From JAOSJL01 sp963704035 (GTDB lineage Bacteria > Actinomycetota > Acidimicrobiia > IMCC26256 > JAOSJL01): 64,000 bases of DNA. Below the pieces are notes generated by a model. That model did no database searches, had not been told where the DNA came from, and saw only the letters and a list, made by a program, of their open reading frames with translations. The stretch's first letter is position 1; each line of letters opens with the position of its first letter. The position numbers and the translations under genes were made by a program. Positions 45,203-54,396 of the stretch are shown piece by piece. The stretch is taken from the NCBI GenBank assembly GCA_963704035.1, contig CAVPGR010000002.1:744001-808000 (forward strand). Direction: 5' to 3'.

Positions 45203-46036
45203 ATGAACGTGCCCGTCGACGGACGTCGCAGCGACTCTCTGCGCATGCCGGGTGTCGGCGACGACCCGGGGTCCTCTTTCACCGAACTGCTCCGCCGCGA
45301 TGCTCCCCACGAGCTTCCCGGCGCGCCCGGCGGTGACGTCCAACAGAGCGCATCGTTTGTCCACGCCACCACGGTCGTGGCCATCCGGTGCGCCGACGGC
45401 GTCGTCATGGCCGGCGACCGGCGGGCGACCGAGGGTTTTTCCATCGCGAACCGCCGGATCGAGAAGGTCTTCCCCGCCGACGCACACTCGGGCGTGTCGA
45501 TCGCCGGTGCGGCGGGACCCGCCATGGAGATGGTCCGTCTGTTCCAGACCGAACTCGAGCACTACGAGAAGGTCGAGGGCGAACCCCTCACGCTCGAAGG
45601 AAAGGCGAATCGTCTCTCCCAGCTGGTCCGGGCGAATCTCCCCGCAGCGATGCAGGGTCTGGCGGTCGTGCCGCTCTTCGCCGGATACGACCTCGACCAC
45701 GCTCGTGGTCGCCTGTTCCGTTTCGACGTCACCGGCGGCCGGTACGAGGAGGCTGACTATCACGCCACGGGTTCCGGCGGCGTCCACGCCCGGAACTGGG
45801 TGAAGGCCGCCTGGGCCCAGGATCTCAGCGCCGAGGCCGCGATCGACCTGGCGTTGCGCTCGCTGTTCGCGGCCGCCGACGAGGATGCCGCCACCGGTGG
45901 GCCCGATCTGGTCCGAAAGATCTTTCCGAACGTGGCGACCATCACGGCGGAGGGCTACGAGGCTTTCGACGACGACGCGGTCGCGCAGCGTGCCGCCTCG
46001 CTGATCGGTGGCCGCGAAGAGGGGGCACCCACGTGA
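45203..46036 (+). CDS. prcB: Proteasome subunit beta PrcB
   Basis: 277 residues. Propeptide of about 55 residues followed by HATTVVAIRC; Thr56 is the predicted catalytic N-terminal nucleophile after self-cleavage. GDRRATEGFSIANRRIEKVFP has the conserved Asp and Lys region, and AGAAGPAMEMVRLFQTELEHYEK is family-typical. It forms the beta rings of the 20S core with PrcA. Its stop overlaps the prcA GTG start by 4 bases. Confidence 0.96.
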   Translation: MNVPVDGRRSDSLRMPGVGDDPGSSFTELLRRDAPHELPGAPGGDVQQSASFVHATTVVAIRCADGVVMAGDRRATEGFSIANRRIEKVFPADAHSGVSIAGAAGPAMEMVRLFQTELEHYEKVEGEPLTLEGKANRLSQLVRANLPAAMQGLAVVPLFAGYDLDHARGRLFRFDVTGGRYEEADYHATGSGGVHARNWVKAAWAQDLSAEAAIDLALRSLFAAADEDAATGGPDLVRKIFPNVATITAEGYEAFDDDAVAQRAASLIGGREEGAPT

Positions 46037-46710
46037 CCGCACCCTTCTACGTGTCGCCCGAGCAGGTGATGAAGGACCGCGCCGATTACGCCCGCAAGGG
46101 AATCGCCCGAGGGCGCAGCCTCGTGGCTCTCGAGGGTTCCGAGGGGATCACGATCGTCGCCGACAACCCCTCGCGCACGCTCTACAAGATCTCTGAGATC
46201 TACGACCGGATCGCCTTCGCCGGCGTCGGGAAATACAACGAGTTCCAGATGCTCAAGATCGCCGGCGTGCGCCACGCCGACATGAAGGGCTTCTCCTACT
46301 CGCGTAGCGACGTCAACGCGCGATCTCTCGCCAACGCCTATGCGCAGACGTTGGGTCAGGTCTTCACCCACGAGATGAAGCCCTACGAGGTCGAGATCCT
46401 CGTCGCGCAGGTCGCCGACGACCCCGCCGACGACGAGCTGTTCCACCTGCTCTACGACGGCACCGTCATGGACGAGGAGGGTTTCACCGTGCTCGGCGGA
46501 CGTGCGGAGGAGATCGCCACAGCGCTGGGGGAGCGGTTCAGCGAGGGGCTGAGCCTGGCGGAATCCGCGCAGCTCGGCGCGGAGATCCTCGGCAGCGACG
46601 ACGGCGACCTCGAGATCGATGCTCTCGAGGTCGGGTTCCTGGATCGAACCGCTCCGGGTCGGGCTTTCCGGCGTATCCGCGACGAGGAACTGGGCGCCCT
46701 GTTGGGCTGA
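46033..46710 (+). CDS. prcA: Proteasome subunit alpha PrcA
   Basis: 225 residues. PFYVSPEQVMKDRADYARKGIARGRS is the actinobacterial alpha-subunit N terminus (gate). Later VGKYNEFQMLKIAGVRHADMKGFSYSR and the C-terminal charged helix. It forms the outer rings that dock ARC by its GQYL tail. GTG start in overlap with prcB. 60 bases separate it from pafA. Confidence 0.96.
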   Translation: MTAPFYVSPEQVMKDRADYARKGIARGRSLVALEGSEGITIVADNPSRTLYKISEIYDRIAFAGVGKYNEFQMLKIAGVRHADMKGFSYSRSDVNARSLANAYAQTLGQVFTHEMKPYEVEILVAQVADDPADDELFHLLYDGTVMDEEGFTVLGGRAEEIATALGERFSEGLSLAESAQLGAEILGSDDGDLEIDALEVGFLDRTAPGRAFRRIRDEELGALLG

Positions 46711-46770
46711 CGCCCACCCCCAACGGGTATCAGACGGCCGGGTCCCCGACCGGTCGTACACTCGATTGCG

Positions 46771-48130
46771 GTGGAACGTCGCATCTTCGGTCTCGAGAAC
46801 GAGTACGGCGTCACGTGCACGCTGCGCGGGCAACGTCGGTTGAGCCCCGACGAGGTCGCCCGGTACCTGTTTCGCCGCGTCGTGTCCTGGGGACGGTCGA
46901 GCAACGTGTTCCTCGAGAACGGCGCACGCCTGTATCTCGACGTCGGGAGTCATCCCGAGTACGCCTCGCCGGAATGCGACGCCATCGACGACCTCGTCGT
47001 CCACGACAAGGCGGGCGAGCGAATTCTCGAGGGCCTCGTCAGCAGCGCCGAACAGCGATTGCGCGAGGAAGGGATCCGTGGCGAGGTCTACCTCTTCAAG
47101 AACAACACGGACTCGGCGGGCAACTCCTACGGATGTCATGAGAACTACCTCGTCGACCGGGAGGGTGACTTCGCGCGCTTCACCGACGTCCTGATCCCGT
47201 TCCTGGTGACACGGCAGGTCTACGCGGGTGCCGGGAAGGTCCTCCAGACGGCACGGGGCGCGATGTACTGCGTGTCGCAGCGTGCGGAGCACATCTGGGA
47301 AGGCGTCTCGAGCGCGACGACGCGTTCACGACCGATCATCAACACACGCGACGAACCCCATGCGGATGCGGAGCGTTTTCGACGCCTCCACGTGATCGTG
47401 GGCGACTCGAACATGAGCGAGTACTCGACGTTCCTCAAGGTCGGGGCGCTCTCGATCATCCTGAGGATGCTCGAGGAAGACCCGGGTCCGTGGCGCGACC
47501 TCACGCTGGAGAACCCGATTCGTGCGATCCGCGAGATCAGTCACGACATGACGTGTCGCCGCAAGGTCCGCCTCGCCAACGGCCGGGAGCTGTCGGCGGT
47601 GGAGATCCAGGCCGAGTACCTCTACGCGGGCACAGCGCTTCGCCGCTCGTCGCGGTCTTGCGCCCCTCGAGGCGCGGGCGCTGGAGATGTGGGAGCACGT
47701 CATGACCCATCTCGAAGGTGATCCCTTGAAGTTGCGCACCGAGGTCGACTGGGTCATCAAGTACCACCTGCTCGAGGCCTACCGAGATCGTGACGACCTC
47801 CCCCTCTCGCATCCGCGGGTCGCTCTCCTCGACCTCGCATATCACGACGTGACACGAAGCCGCTCGCTCTACTACCTACTCGAGCGTCGCGGGCGGGTAG
47901 AACGCATGGTCAGCGACCGAGCGATCAACGCCGCGATGACCGAACCGCCGGCAACGACGCGCGCCCGGTTGCGTGGAGCGTTCATCAAACGCGCCAAGGA
48001 ACGCAAGCGCGACTACACCGTCGACTGGGTCCACCTGAAGCTCAACGACCAGGCTCAGCGGACCGTGCTGTGCAAGGACCCGTTCAAGGCGCACGACGAC
48101 CGCGTCGAACGGCTCATCGCGTCGCTCTGA
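46771..48130 (+). CDS. pafA: Pup-protein ligase PafA (frameshifted near 47631)
   Basis: Restored length 452 residues, the same as PafA of M. tuberculosis. FGLENEYGVTC at the N terminus, HPEYASPECDAIDDLV, FKNNTDSAGNSYGCHENYLVDR, NTRDEPHADAERFRRLHVIVGDSN and the C-terminal VHLKLNDQAQRTVLCKDPF. It ligates the Pup C-terminal Glu to lysines of target proteins with ATP. One extra base near 47631 (GGGCACAGCG) shifts frame about 290 residues in; removing it restores YAGQRFAARRGLAPLEARALEM.... Homologous to Dop. Confidence 0.95.
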
Positions 48131-48145
48131 GCCTCGCCCTCCGAG

Positions 48146-49300
48146 GTGCCCGTGGCCACGCCGCGCCCGGCAGTGCCCGATACTCTGCGGATCGTGCCGT
48201 CGTTTCGTACCGGTGAGGTTCTGAGCATCCTCCATGAGCGCGCCGGTCTCCAGCGTGTCGAAGTCGATCTCGGCGGCGGTGCCGAGAGGGCGTACGTCCT
48301 GACCCAACTCACCGGCGACGTGGCTCCGGGCGACCGTGTCGTGGTGAACACGACCGCTGTGGAACTGGGGCTCGGAACGGGTGGATGGCACGTCGTGCAC
48401 TGGAACGCCGAGAGATCGGAGTGGAGCGAGCCGGGGCCCGGCCACATCATCAAGGCCCGGTACACGAGTCTCCAAGCCGACGTGGGAAGCACCGAGGAGC
48501 ACGCGGAGCACCTCGCCGAGGTCGAGTCGATCGACGGTATGCCCGTGGTGGCCGCGGCGCTCCACAGCCAGGTTCCGGCCGTGGCCGTGGGCGTCAAGGA
48601 GCGCCGGCCCGACGCACGCCTGGCGTACGTGATGACCGATGGCGCGGCTCTGCCGCTGGCCTTGTCCGATGTCGTGGCAGACCTTCGAGCGGCTGGTCTG
48701 ATCGACGCCTCGATCACCTGCGGTCACGCTTTCGGTGGCGACTACGAGGCGGTCTCAGTGTTCTCGGCGTTGGCGGTCGCCCGGCATGTCGTCGGCGCTG
48801 ATGTCGCCGTGGTCGCGATGGGACCGGGCATCGTCGGCACGGGCACGCGGCTCGGCTTCTCGGGCCTGGAGAGCGGTCAAGCTCTCGACGCCGTCACCGC
48901 ACTCGGGGGAGTGGCGATCGCCTGTCTGCGCGCGTCGTTCGCCGACCCCCGCCCACGGCACGTCACCGTGTCGCACCACACGCTCACGACACTTCGCCTC
49001 GCCACGCGCGAACGGGCCCTGGTGCCGATCCCGCTCGTCGGGGGGAGTGAAGAGCTCCGGCTCCGCGAGGCCCTCGAGGGATCCGGCATCGGTGACCGCC
49101 ACGACCTCGTCGACGTCGAAGTGCCCGATGTCCTCGCGCTCTTCGACGAAGCCGGGCTCGAGATCACGTCGATGGGGCGTTCGGCGGCCGAAGATCCGGT
49201 TCTCTTCGAGGCTGCCGCCGCTGCGGGGCGTCTCGCCGCCGACCGGATTCCCGAGCCCGACGCCGGTGCGGGCCGTCCCGAATCCGGATCCCGACCGTGA
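48146..49300 (+). CDS. DUF3866 family protein
   Basis: 384 residues if started at GTG 48146; a GTG at 48149 or 48194 could be used. The family is a common neighbour of the proteasome/PafBC genes in actinobacteria. The N-terminal domain includes YVLTQLTGDVAPGDRVVVNTTAVELGLGTGGWHVVHWN, the middle GHIIKARYTSLQADVGSTEEHAEHL, and the C half has Rossmann-like MGPGIVGTGTRLGFSG. Function unknown. Its stop overlaps pafB start by 4 bases, so it belongs to the transcript. Confidence 0.9.
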   Translation: MPVATPRPAVPDTLRIVPSFRTGEVLSILHERAGLQRVEVDLGGGAERAYVLTQLTGDVAPGDRVVVNTTAVELGLGTGGWHVVHWNAERSEWSEPGPGHIIKARYTSLQADVGSTEEHAEHLAEVESIDGMPVVAAALHSQVPAVAVGVKERRPDARLAYVMTDGAALPLALSDVVADLRAAGLIDASITCGHAFGGDYEAVSVFSALAVARHVVGADVAVVAMGPGIVGTGTRLGFSGLESGQALDAVTALGGVAIACLRASFADPRPRHVTVSHHTLTTLRLATRERALVPIPLVGGSEELRLREALEGSGIGDRHDLVDVEVPDVLALFDEAGLEITSMGRSAAEDPVLFEAAAAAGRLAADRIPEPDAGAGRPESGSRP

Positions 49301-50232
49301 CGACTGGAATCGACCGTCTCGAACGGCTCACCAATCTCGTGGCGATACTGCTCGACACCCGGCGACCCCTCACCATCGATGAGATCGTCCGGGCGGTCCC
49401 CGGATACCCCGACGACCTCGTGGCCTACCGGCGCCAGTTCGAGCACGACAAGGACACACTACGGGGCCTCGGTGTTCCACTCTCGGTGGAATCGCTGGAC
49501 GCGTTCGGGCCCGAAACGGGTTACCGGATACGCCCCGAGGAGTACCACCTGCCCGAGCTCGACCTCTCGGCGGAGGAACGGGCGGCGTTGCACGTGGCGG
49601 TGACCGCGGTGCGTCTGGAAGGCGGGGAGGGAGAAGAAGCGCTCTGGAAGCTCGGGGGAGTGGAAGGCGAGGGCGGGCCCACCGTTGCCGCCCTGGAGGT
49701 GCAACCGACCCTGCCCGATCTGTTCGAGGCCTACCGCACCCGTTCCGCCGTGACGTTCGGCTACCGCGGCCGGCGTCGCGTTCTCGACCCCTGGGGAGTG
49801 CTGTTTCGCCAGGGTCACTGGTACGTCGTCGGGCGTGCGCACGACCGTGATGCTCAGCGGTCCTTCCGCGTCGATCGTGTCGAAGCTCCGGTCGAGATCG
49901 GCCCCCCGGGCACGTTCGACGTGCCCGACCGGGACCCTGGCACGATGATCCGTGACGAGCCCTGGACCTTCGGCGACGAGACACCCGTGGAATCCCGGGT
50001 CCTCGCCGATCCCGTGGTGGCGGCGGACTGGACCCGCCGGTTCGGGGAGAACCTCATGGAGAGGCACCACGACGGTTCCGCGGTCTTCCGCTTCGAGGTG
50101 TCCGACAGAGAGGGATTCCGCTCGTTCATCGCCGGCCATCTGGACCGCGTCGAAGTTCTCTCTCCCGAGGCGCTGCGCGACCAGTTCGTGGCCTGGCTGG
50201 AGGCGATCGTGACCGAAGCGGAACCGCGATGA
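49297..50232 (+). CDS. pafB: PafB, WYL-domain transcriptional regulator
   Basis: 311 residues. N-terminal winged helix RLERLTNLVAILLDTRRPLTIDEIVRAVPGYP, then a WYL domain (FGYRGRRRVLDPWGVLFRQGHWYVVGRAHDRDAQRSFRVDRV) and the WCX C-terminal domain. PafB and PafC form a heterodimer that activates DNA-damage genes in mycobacteria in a RecA-independent way. It overlaps pafC by 4 bases. GTG start in overlap with the DUF3866 stop. Confidence 0.92.
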   Translation: MTTGIDRLERLTNLVAILLDTRRPLTIDEIVRAVPGYPDDLVAYRRQFEHDKDTLRGLGVPLSVESLDAFGPETGYRIRPEEYHLPELDLSAEERAALHVAVTAVRLEGGEGEEALWKLGGVEGEGGPTVAALEVQPTLPDLFEAYRTRSAVTFGYRGRRRVLDPWGVLFRQGHWYVVGRAHDRDAQRSFRVDRVEAPVEIGPPGTFDVPDRDPGTMIRDEPWTFGDETPVESRVLADPVVAADWTRRFGENLMERHHDGSAVFRFEVSDREGFRSFIAGHLDRVEVLSPEALRDQFVAWLEAIVTEAEPR

Positions 50233-51164
50233 GCCCCCGCCCGAAGGTCGCGCCGCGGCTCCGCCGAATTCTCGCGATGCTTCCTTTCATCGCCGCTCAC
50301 CCCGACACGTCGGTCGAGGAGCTGGCTACGCGCTTCGACGTGGATCTGCGCGACCTCGAACACGATCTCGAGCTCCTGCCGTTCTGTGGCCTCCCGCCGT
50401 ACACGCCGGATCGGCTCATCGACGTCCGCATCATCGACGGGTACGTCTCGGTGAGCTTCGCGGAGTACTTCGAGCGCCCTCTGAAACTGTCTCCCGCCGA
50501 AGGTCTTGCGCTGCTCGCCGCCGGCCGGGCACTGCTGTCGGTGCCCGGTGCCGATCCGAACGGTCCCCTCGGCACCGCTCTCGGGAAGCTCGAGGTCGCC
50601 CTCGACGTCGGTGACGGCGTGCAGATCGATGTGGGGGAGCCCGAGTTCCTCGAAGAGGTGCGCAGCGCGGCTGACGAGGGCCGCCGCCTCGAAATCGACT
50701 ACCACTCCTTCGGGCGCGACGAGCTCACCACCCGCCGTATCGACCCCAGCGGCGTCTTCCACGCACTCGGCGCCTGGTACATCGCCGCCCACTGCCACCG
50801 TGCCGGCGAAGAACGGCTTTTCCGCGTCGACCGGGTCCGTGCGGTGCGCGACACCGGCGAACACTTCGAGGCGGCACACGACGATCCAGACGTCGAGACG
50901 GTGTTCGACCCCGACCCCGGCGACCTCCGGGTCACCCTGGCGCTTGATCCGTCAGCGGCGTGGGTGGCCGAGACCTACCCGGTGGAAGAGATCTCTGAGG
51001 GCGCCGACGGAACGCTCCATGTCACGCTCGCTGTGAGTGAGTCCGTCTGGCTGGCCCGTTTGCTCCTGCGGCTCGGTCCCGCAGCACGGGTCGTGTCGCC
51101 CCCGGAGGCGAAGGGCATCGCAGCGAGCGCCGCCTCGCGCATCCTCGAGCGGTACCGAGCCTGA
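50229..51164 (+). CDS. pafC: PafC, WYL-domain transcriptional regulator
   Basis: 311 residues. N-terminal HTH: RLRRILAMLPFIAAHPDTSVEELATRFDVDLRDLEHDLELL. WYL domain: YHSFGRDELTTRRIDPSGVFHALGAWYIAAHCHRAGEERLFRVDRV. Partner of PafB; the two are commonly adjacent and equal in length. ATG in overlap with the pafB stop. After it, 27 bases before the lepB start. Confidence 0.92.
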   Translation: MSPRPKVAPRLRRILAMLPFIAAHPDTSVEELATRFDVDLRDLEHDLELLPFCGLPPYTPDRLIDVRIIDGYVSVSFAEYFERPLKLSPAEGLALLAAGRALLSVPGADPNGPLGTALGKLEVALDVGDGVQIDVGEPEFLEEVRSAADEGRRLEIDYHSFGRDELTTRRIDPSGVFHALGAWYIAAHCHRAGEERLFRVDRVRAVRDTGEHFEAAHDDPDVETVFDPDPGDLRVTLALDPSAAWVAETYPVEEISEGADGTLHVTLAVSESVWLARLLLRLGPAARVVSPPEAKGIAASAASRILERYRA

Positions 51165-51191
51165 AGAGGCGACTCCACGTGGGATGATGGC

Positions 51192-51821
51192 GTGGTGAGT
51201 GTCCCTCCTGACGACGGTGATCCCGCCGCGGAAACCGTCGCCCTGGCTGACGACCCATCTGACGCGATCCTCGATTCGCCCGCGCCGCACCGGGGGTCCC
51301 GCCACAAGCGTCAGATCATCGAGTGGGTTGTGCTGCTCGGCTCCGCCCTGCTCATCGCGCTGTTGATCAAGACGTTCCTGTTCCAGGCATTCTTCATCCC
51401 GTCGGAGTCGATGTATCCGACTCTCAAGAAGGACGACCGGGTGCTCGTCAACAAGCTCAGCTACCGCCTCCACGACGTCAACCGTGGAGACGTCGTCGTC
51501 TTCAAGGCGCCCGAGGGTGAGTCGTCCAACGGGATCGAAGATCTCGTGAAGCGTGTCGTCGCTCTGCCTGGCGAAACGGTCGAGGGTCGTGACGGCCGGA
51601 TCTACGTCGACGGTCGCCTCCTCGACGAGCCATACCTACCCGACAACGTGGTGTCCACCGACTTCGCCGCGCAGACGGTTCCCGAGGGGAGCTACTGGAT
51701 GATGGGCGACAACCGCCAGAACTCGAAGGACTCCACGTTCTTCGGACCCATACCGGAATCGGAGATCGTGGGACGCGTGTTCGTGAAGATCTGGCCTCCC
51801 GGAGACATCACGTTCCTCTGA
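51192..51821 (+). CDS. lepB: Signal peptidase I LepB
   Basis: 209 residues. Membrane segment WVVLLGSALLIALLIKTFLFQAF, followed by catalytic Ser in IPSESMYPTLKKDDRVLVNK and Lys in EDLVKRVVALPGETVEGRDG; the MGDNRQNSKDSTFFGPI box near the end confirms the S26A family. It cleaves Sec and Tat signal peptides. Three GTG codons near the start make it ambiguous by up to three codons. It lies between pafC and tatA, an insertion relative to the mycobacterial order. Confidence 0.95.
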   Translation: MVSVPPDDGDPAAETVALADDPSDAILDSPAPHRGSRHKRQIIEWVVLLGSALLIALLIKTFLFQAFFIPSESMYPTLKKDDRVLVNKLSYRLHDVNRGDVVVFKAPEGESSNGIEDLVKRVVALPGETVEGRDGRIYVDGRLLDEPYLPDNVVSTDFAAQTVPEGSYWMMGDNRQNSKDSTFFGPIPESEIVGRVFVKIWPPGDITFL

Positions 51822-52491
51822 GAGCATCGACCATCCGGTCGACGTGATCGCTGTAGACGGCGTCCACGCCCATGGCGATGACGCTCTTCAGTTGGCGGAC
51901 CTCCTGGGCGTCCCAGGCGAACGCCTGGAGCCCGAAGCGGTGAAAGAGGGTCACGAGACCGGTCGTCCACTCGGTGTGGTGCATGTTCATGGCGTCGATC
52001 CCGGCGTCGGCGAGGTCGGCGGCATGGCGTTCCATCGAACCGTCGATTCGGCGGGCCCGCTGCGAATGAACGAGGTGGACCTCCGGGGCGTCGGGGCGTA
52101 GTTCCCGAAGAGTTGCGGTGTCGGGAGAGCACAACCAGAGTCGCCGCTGCGCGCCAACGCCGCGCGCCACTTCGATCACGGCACCGGCGGCCTCGCGGCC
52201 CTTCAGGTCGAGTGAGAGCTCGAACTCGGTCCCGCAGCTCTCGTAGAGATCCGCGAGCGTGGGCACTCCGGCGTCTGCGAGTCGGCCGGCGGGTGTATCG
52301 GCGACCCGCATCCGCCGCAGCCCTCGTCGCACAAACCGATCGTGGACGAGCACGGGAGCACCGTCGCCGGCACGCCAGGCGTCCGACTCCAACCCCGTGG
52401 CACCGGTCGCCAACGCCTGCGAGAACGCCGTGAGCGTGTTCTCGGCCTCATGGGCACGGCCTCCCCGGTGGGCGAACGTGATCGGTGGCAC
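51808..52491 (-). CDS. Glycerophosphodiester phosphodiesterase family protein
   Basis: 227 residues from GTG 52491; the extension upstream (to 52677) lacks family similarity and crosses the zinc-ribbon gene. Marks: ITFAHRGGRAHEAENTLTAFSQAL, LESDAWRAGDGAPVLVHDRFVRRG (usual metal ligands E-x-D and HD), and C-terminal FAWDAQEVRQLKSVIAMGVDAVYSDHVD. It hydrolyses glycerophosphodiesters to glycerol 3-phosphate and alcohol. It is convergent with lepB and overlaps its 3' end by 14 bases. Confidence 0.88.
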   Translation of the reverse strand: MPPITFAHRGGRAHEAENTLTAFSQALATGATGLESDAWRAGDGAPVLVHDRFVRRGLRRMRVADTPAGRLADAGVPTLADLYESCGTEFELSLDLKGREAAGAVIEVARGVGAQRRLWLCSPDTATLRELRPDAPEVHLVHSQRARRIDGSMERHAADLADAGIDAMNMHHTEWTTGLVTLFHRFGLQAFAWDAQEVRQLKSVIAMGVDAVYSDHVDRMVDALRGT

Positions 52492-52648
52492 GCCCCAGCG
52501 TCGCGGATGGCGACCGGCCTCGTGGAACTCCCCTTCCAGACCGGGACAAACAGGACAGCGACCACGCTGCGTCAGCTTCTCGAAAACAAGCCCTTCAGGG
52601 GGGTGTGATCGGTGCCGATGGGAAGCACACGTGATCGAGGAGCACGAC

Positions 52649-52993
52649 GTGACCACCATCCGAGCAAGCTGTCCCACCTGCGGGGACGTCCAGCTGGAAG
52701 CGGACGATCTCCTCGTGCGGGTCTGCCTCGACGACGAGGAGGGCGGCGCCTACTGCTTCCGTTGCCCCGACTGTGCGGTGGCCGTCGCCAAAGGGGCGAG
52801 TACGCGCATCATCGATCTCCTCGTGTCGTCCGGCGTCCGCAAGCAGGTGTGGAGGCTGCCGGCCGAACTGGCCGAGTCCCGTGTCGGGCCGCCACTGAAC
52901 CACGACGATCTGCTCGACTTCCACCTCCTGTTGGGCCGCAGTGACTGGTTCGACGACTGCTCGCGCATGGTCGAAGGTTCGACCCGGCGCTAG
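52649..52993 (+). CDS. Small zinc-ribbon protein
   Basis: 114 residues from GTG 52649, chosen because GAGGAG lies 7 bases upstream; GTG 52631 is in frame too. Two Cys pairs, SCPTCGD and YCFRCPDC, form a zinc ribbon within the first 45 residues. Then helical segments with DLLVSSGVRKQVWRLPAEL and HDDLLDFHLLLGRSDWFDDC. Resembles short actinobacterial zinc-ribbon proteins of unknown role. It precedes the small membrane protein and tatA. Confidence 0.7.
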   Translation: MTTIRASCPTCGDVQLEADDLLVRVCLDDEEGGAYCFRCPDCAVAVAKGASTRIIDLLVSSGVRKQVWRLPAELAESRVGPPLNHDDLLDFHLLLGRSDWFDDCSRMVEGSTRR

Positions 52994-53004
52994 CCTCCGC
53001 GGAG

Positions 53005-53232
53005 ATGTCCGCGTGGATCGTCATGACGCTCGTCATCGCCGGTGTGGGAACGCTCACGGCGATTCTGATGCTGCTTCGTGTCGCCTCCGAACTCGAGCCC
53101 ACCGTCCGTGCCGTGACGGAGCTCGAGAAGGACCTGACGCCCGAACTCGAGGGCCTGCGCGGCGAACAGGAGCGCATCGCGCGGCGAACAGGAGCCACCC
53201 GCCACCGCGGAACAGCCACGGGGGCACGGTAG
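53005..53232 (+). CDS. Small single-TM protein with helical tail
   Basis: 75 residues. TM segment about residues 4-24 (WIVMTLVIAGVGTLTAILML), then an acidic/charged helix (ELEKDLTPELEGLRGEQERIARR). Its 3' end is changed by a 17-base direct repeat at a 22-base period (53157-53195), which shifts the frame: without the second copy the reading frame would run on. Its true length is therefore uncertain. It is 37 bases before tatA. No family recognised. Confidence 0.5.
   Translation: MSAWIVMTLVIAGVGTLTAILMLLRVASELEPTVRAVTELEKDLTPELEGLRGEQERIARRTGATRHRGTATGAR
53157..53195. repeat. 17-base direct repeat, 22-base period
   Basis: GCGCGGCGAACAGGAGC at 53157-53173 and again at 53179-53195. The period is not a multiple of 3, so the second copy shifts the frame of the small gene it lies in. 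Confidence 0.9.
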
Positions 53233-53269
53233 GCTCGACAGCCGGGCGACTCGAGCGAAAGGGCACCCG

Positions 53270-53656
53270 ATGAACCTCGGCCCCGCCGAGATCGCTGTTG
53301 TCTTCCTCGTTGCCCTTCTGGCCTTCGGTCCGAAGAAGCTGCCGGAACTGAGCCGCCAGGTCGGGCGCGGGATGAAGGAGTTGCGCCGCCTGCAACACAC
53401 CCTGAAGGGAGAACTCGACGATCTCCTCGTCGACGCCGCCGACGACGAGGCACCCCCGCCGCGACAGGCTGTCACTGATGATCCCAAGGCGCTCGACCAG
53501 CCGGTGGGGGACGGCCCGGTGTCGACGCTCGACGGCGACGGGAACGCCGACGCTCCCCGCGATACCGACCGCACCGACGGCATGGACGACGCCGGGGGTA
53601 CCGGTCGTTCCCACGACGCCGAGGGTTCTGATGCCACCGAGCCGAAATCGGAGTAG
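53270..53656 (+). CDS. tatA: Sec-independent protein translocase TatA/TatB-like
   Basis: 128 residues. NLGPAEIAVVFLVALLAFGPKKLPELSRQVGRGMKELRRLQ is the TatA/B membrane segment, with FGPKKLPEL hinge and amphipathic helix. The C-terminal tail is Asp/Gly/Thr-rich and probably disordered. It resembles TatB by length, but actinobacteria use one TatA with a longer tail. Next to tatC (8 bases), and in the order tatA-tatC-helY as in mycobacteria. Confidence 0.92.
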   Translation: MNLGPAEIAVVFLVALLAFGPKKLPELSRQVGRGMKELRRLQHTLKGELDDLLVDAADDEAPPPRQAVTDDPKALDQPVGDGPVSTLDGDGNADAPRDTDRTDGMDDAGGTGRSHDAEGSDATEPKSE

Positions 53657-53664
53657 GTAGCGCG

Positions 53665-54396
53665 TTGGCACTCCTGTCGAGACGCAAGAACCCGGTCGGT
53701 GAGATGAACTTCGTGGACCACCTCACGGAACTTCGCCGCCGGATCATCATCTGCATGATCGCCGTCGTCGTGGGTGCCGCCGTCGTGTTCGTCATCTTCA
53801 ACTGGCTGATGGGCTTTCTCGTCGAGCCCTACCGGGAGCTCACCGACCAGCCGCTGATCTTCACGGGCACCGGTGAGGCATTCACGACGCGACTCAAGGT
53901 CGCCACTTACGGAGGGTTCATCCTCGCGTTTCCCGTCGTGCTCTGGCAGGTCTGGCGCTTCGTGACCCCTGCCCTGAACCCGAAGGAGAAGCGCTACGCC
54001 ATCCCGTTCATTTTGGCGTCGCTCCTCTTCTTCCTCCTCGGTGCTGTTGTTGCATGGATCACCTTCCCTCGCGCCCTCGACTTCCTACTCAACATCGGCG
54101 GCGACGAACTGGAGCCCTTCATCGCTGCGGGAAGCTACGTGTCGCTGCTCTCCCTGATGATCATCGCTTTCGGGCTCGCCTTCGAGTTCCCCGTTCTCAT
54201 CGTCTTTCTGCTCGTCGCCCGTGTGATCAGCGTGGCGCAGCTCACACGGTGGCGCCGCTACACGATCGTCGGGGTCGTCGCATTTGCAGCTGTGATCACG
54301 CCCAGCCAGGATCCGTACTCGCTGTTGTTGATGGCCGTCCCGATGTGGGTGTTCTACGAAGTCGCCATCCTGATCGGAAGGATCATGCACCGATGA
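53665..54396 (+). CDS. tatC: Twin-arginine translocase subunit TatC
   Basis: 243 residues, TTG start. Six membrane segments; the TatC marks are MNFVDHLTELRRRIIICM at the N terminus (binding face for the twin-Arg signal), VEPYRELTD, FTTRLKVATYGGFILAFPVVLWQVWRFV, and RRYTIVGVVAFAAVITPSQDPYSLLLMAVPMWVFYE. It forms the core of the Tat pore with TatA. Stop overlaps next ATG by 4 bases. Confidence 0.95.
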   Translation: MALLSRRKNPVGEMNFVDHLTELRRRIIICMIAVVVGAAVVFVIFNWLMGFLVEPYRELTDQPLIFTGTGEAFTTRLKVATYGGFILAFPVVLWQVWRFVTPALNPKEKRYAIPFILASLLFFLLGAVVAWITFPRALDFLLNIGGDELEPFIAAGSYVSLLSLMIIAFGLAFEFPVLIVFLLVARVISVAQLTRWRRYTIVGVVAFAAVITPSQDPYSLLLMAVPMWVFYEVAILIGRIMHR

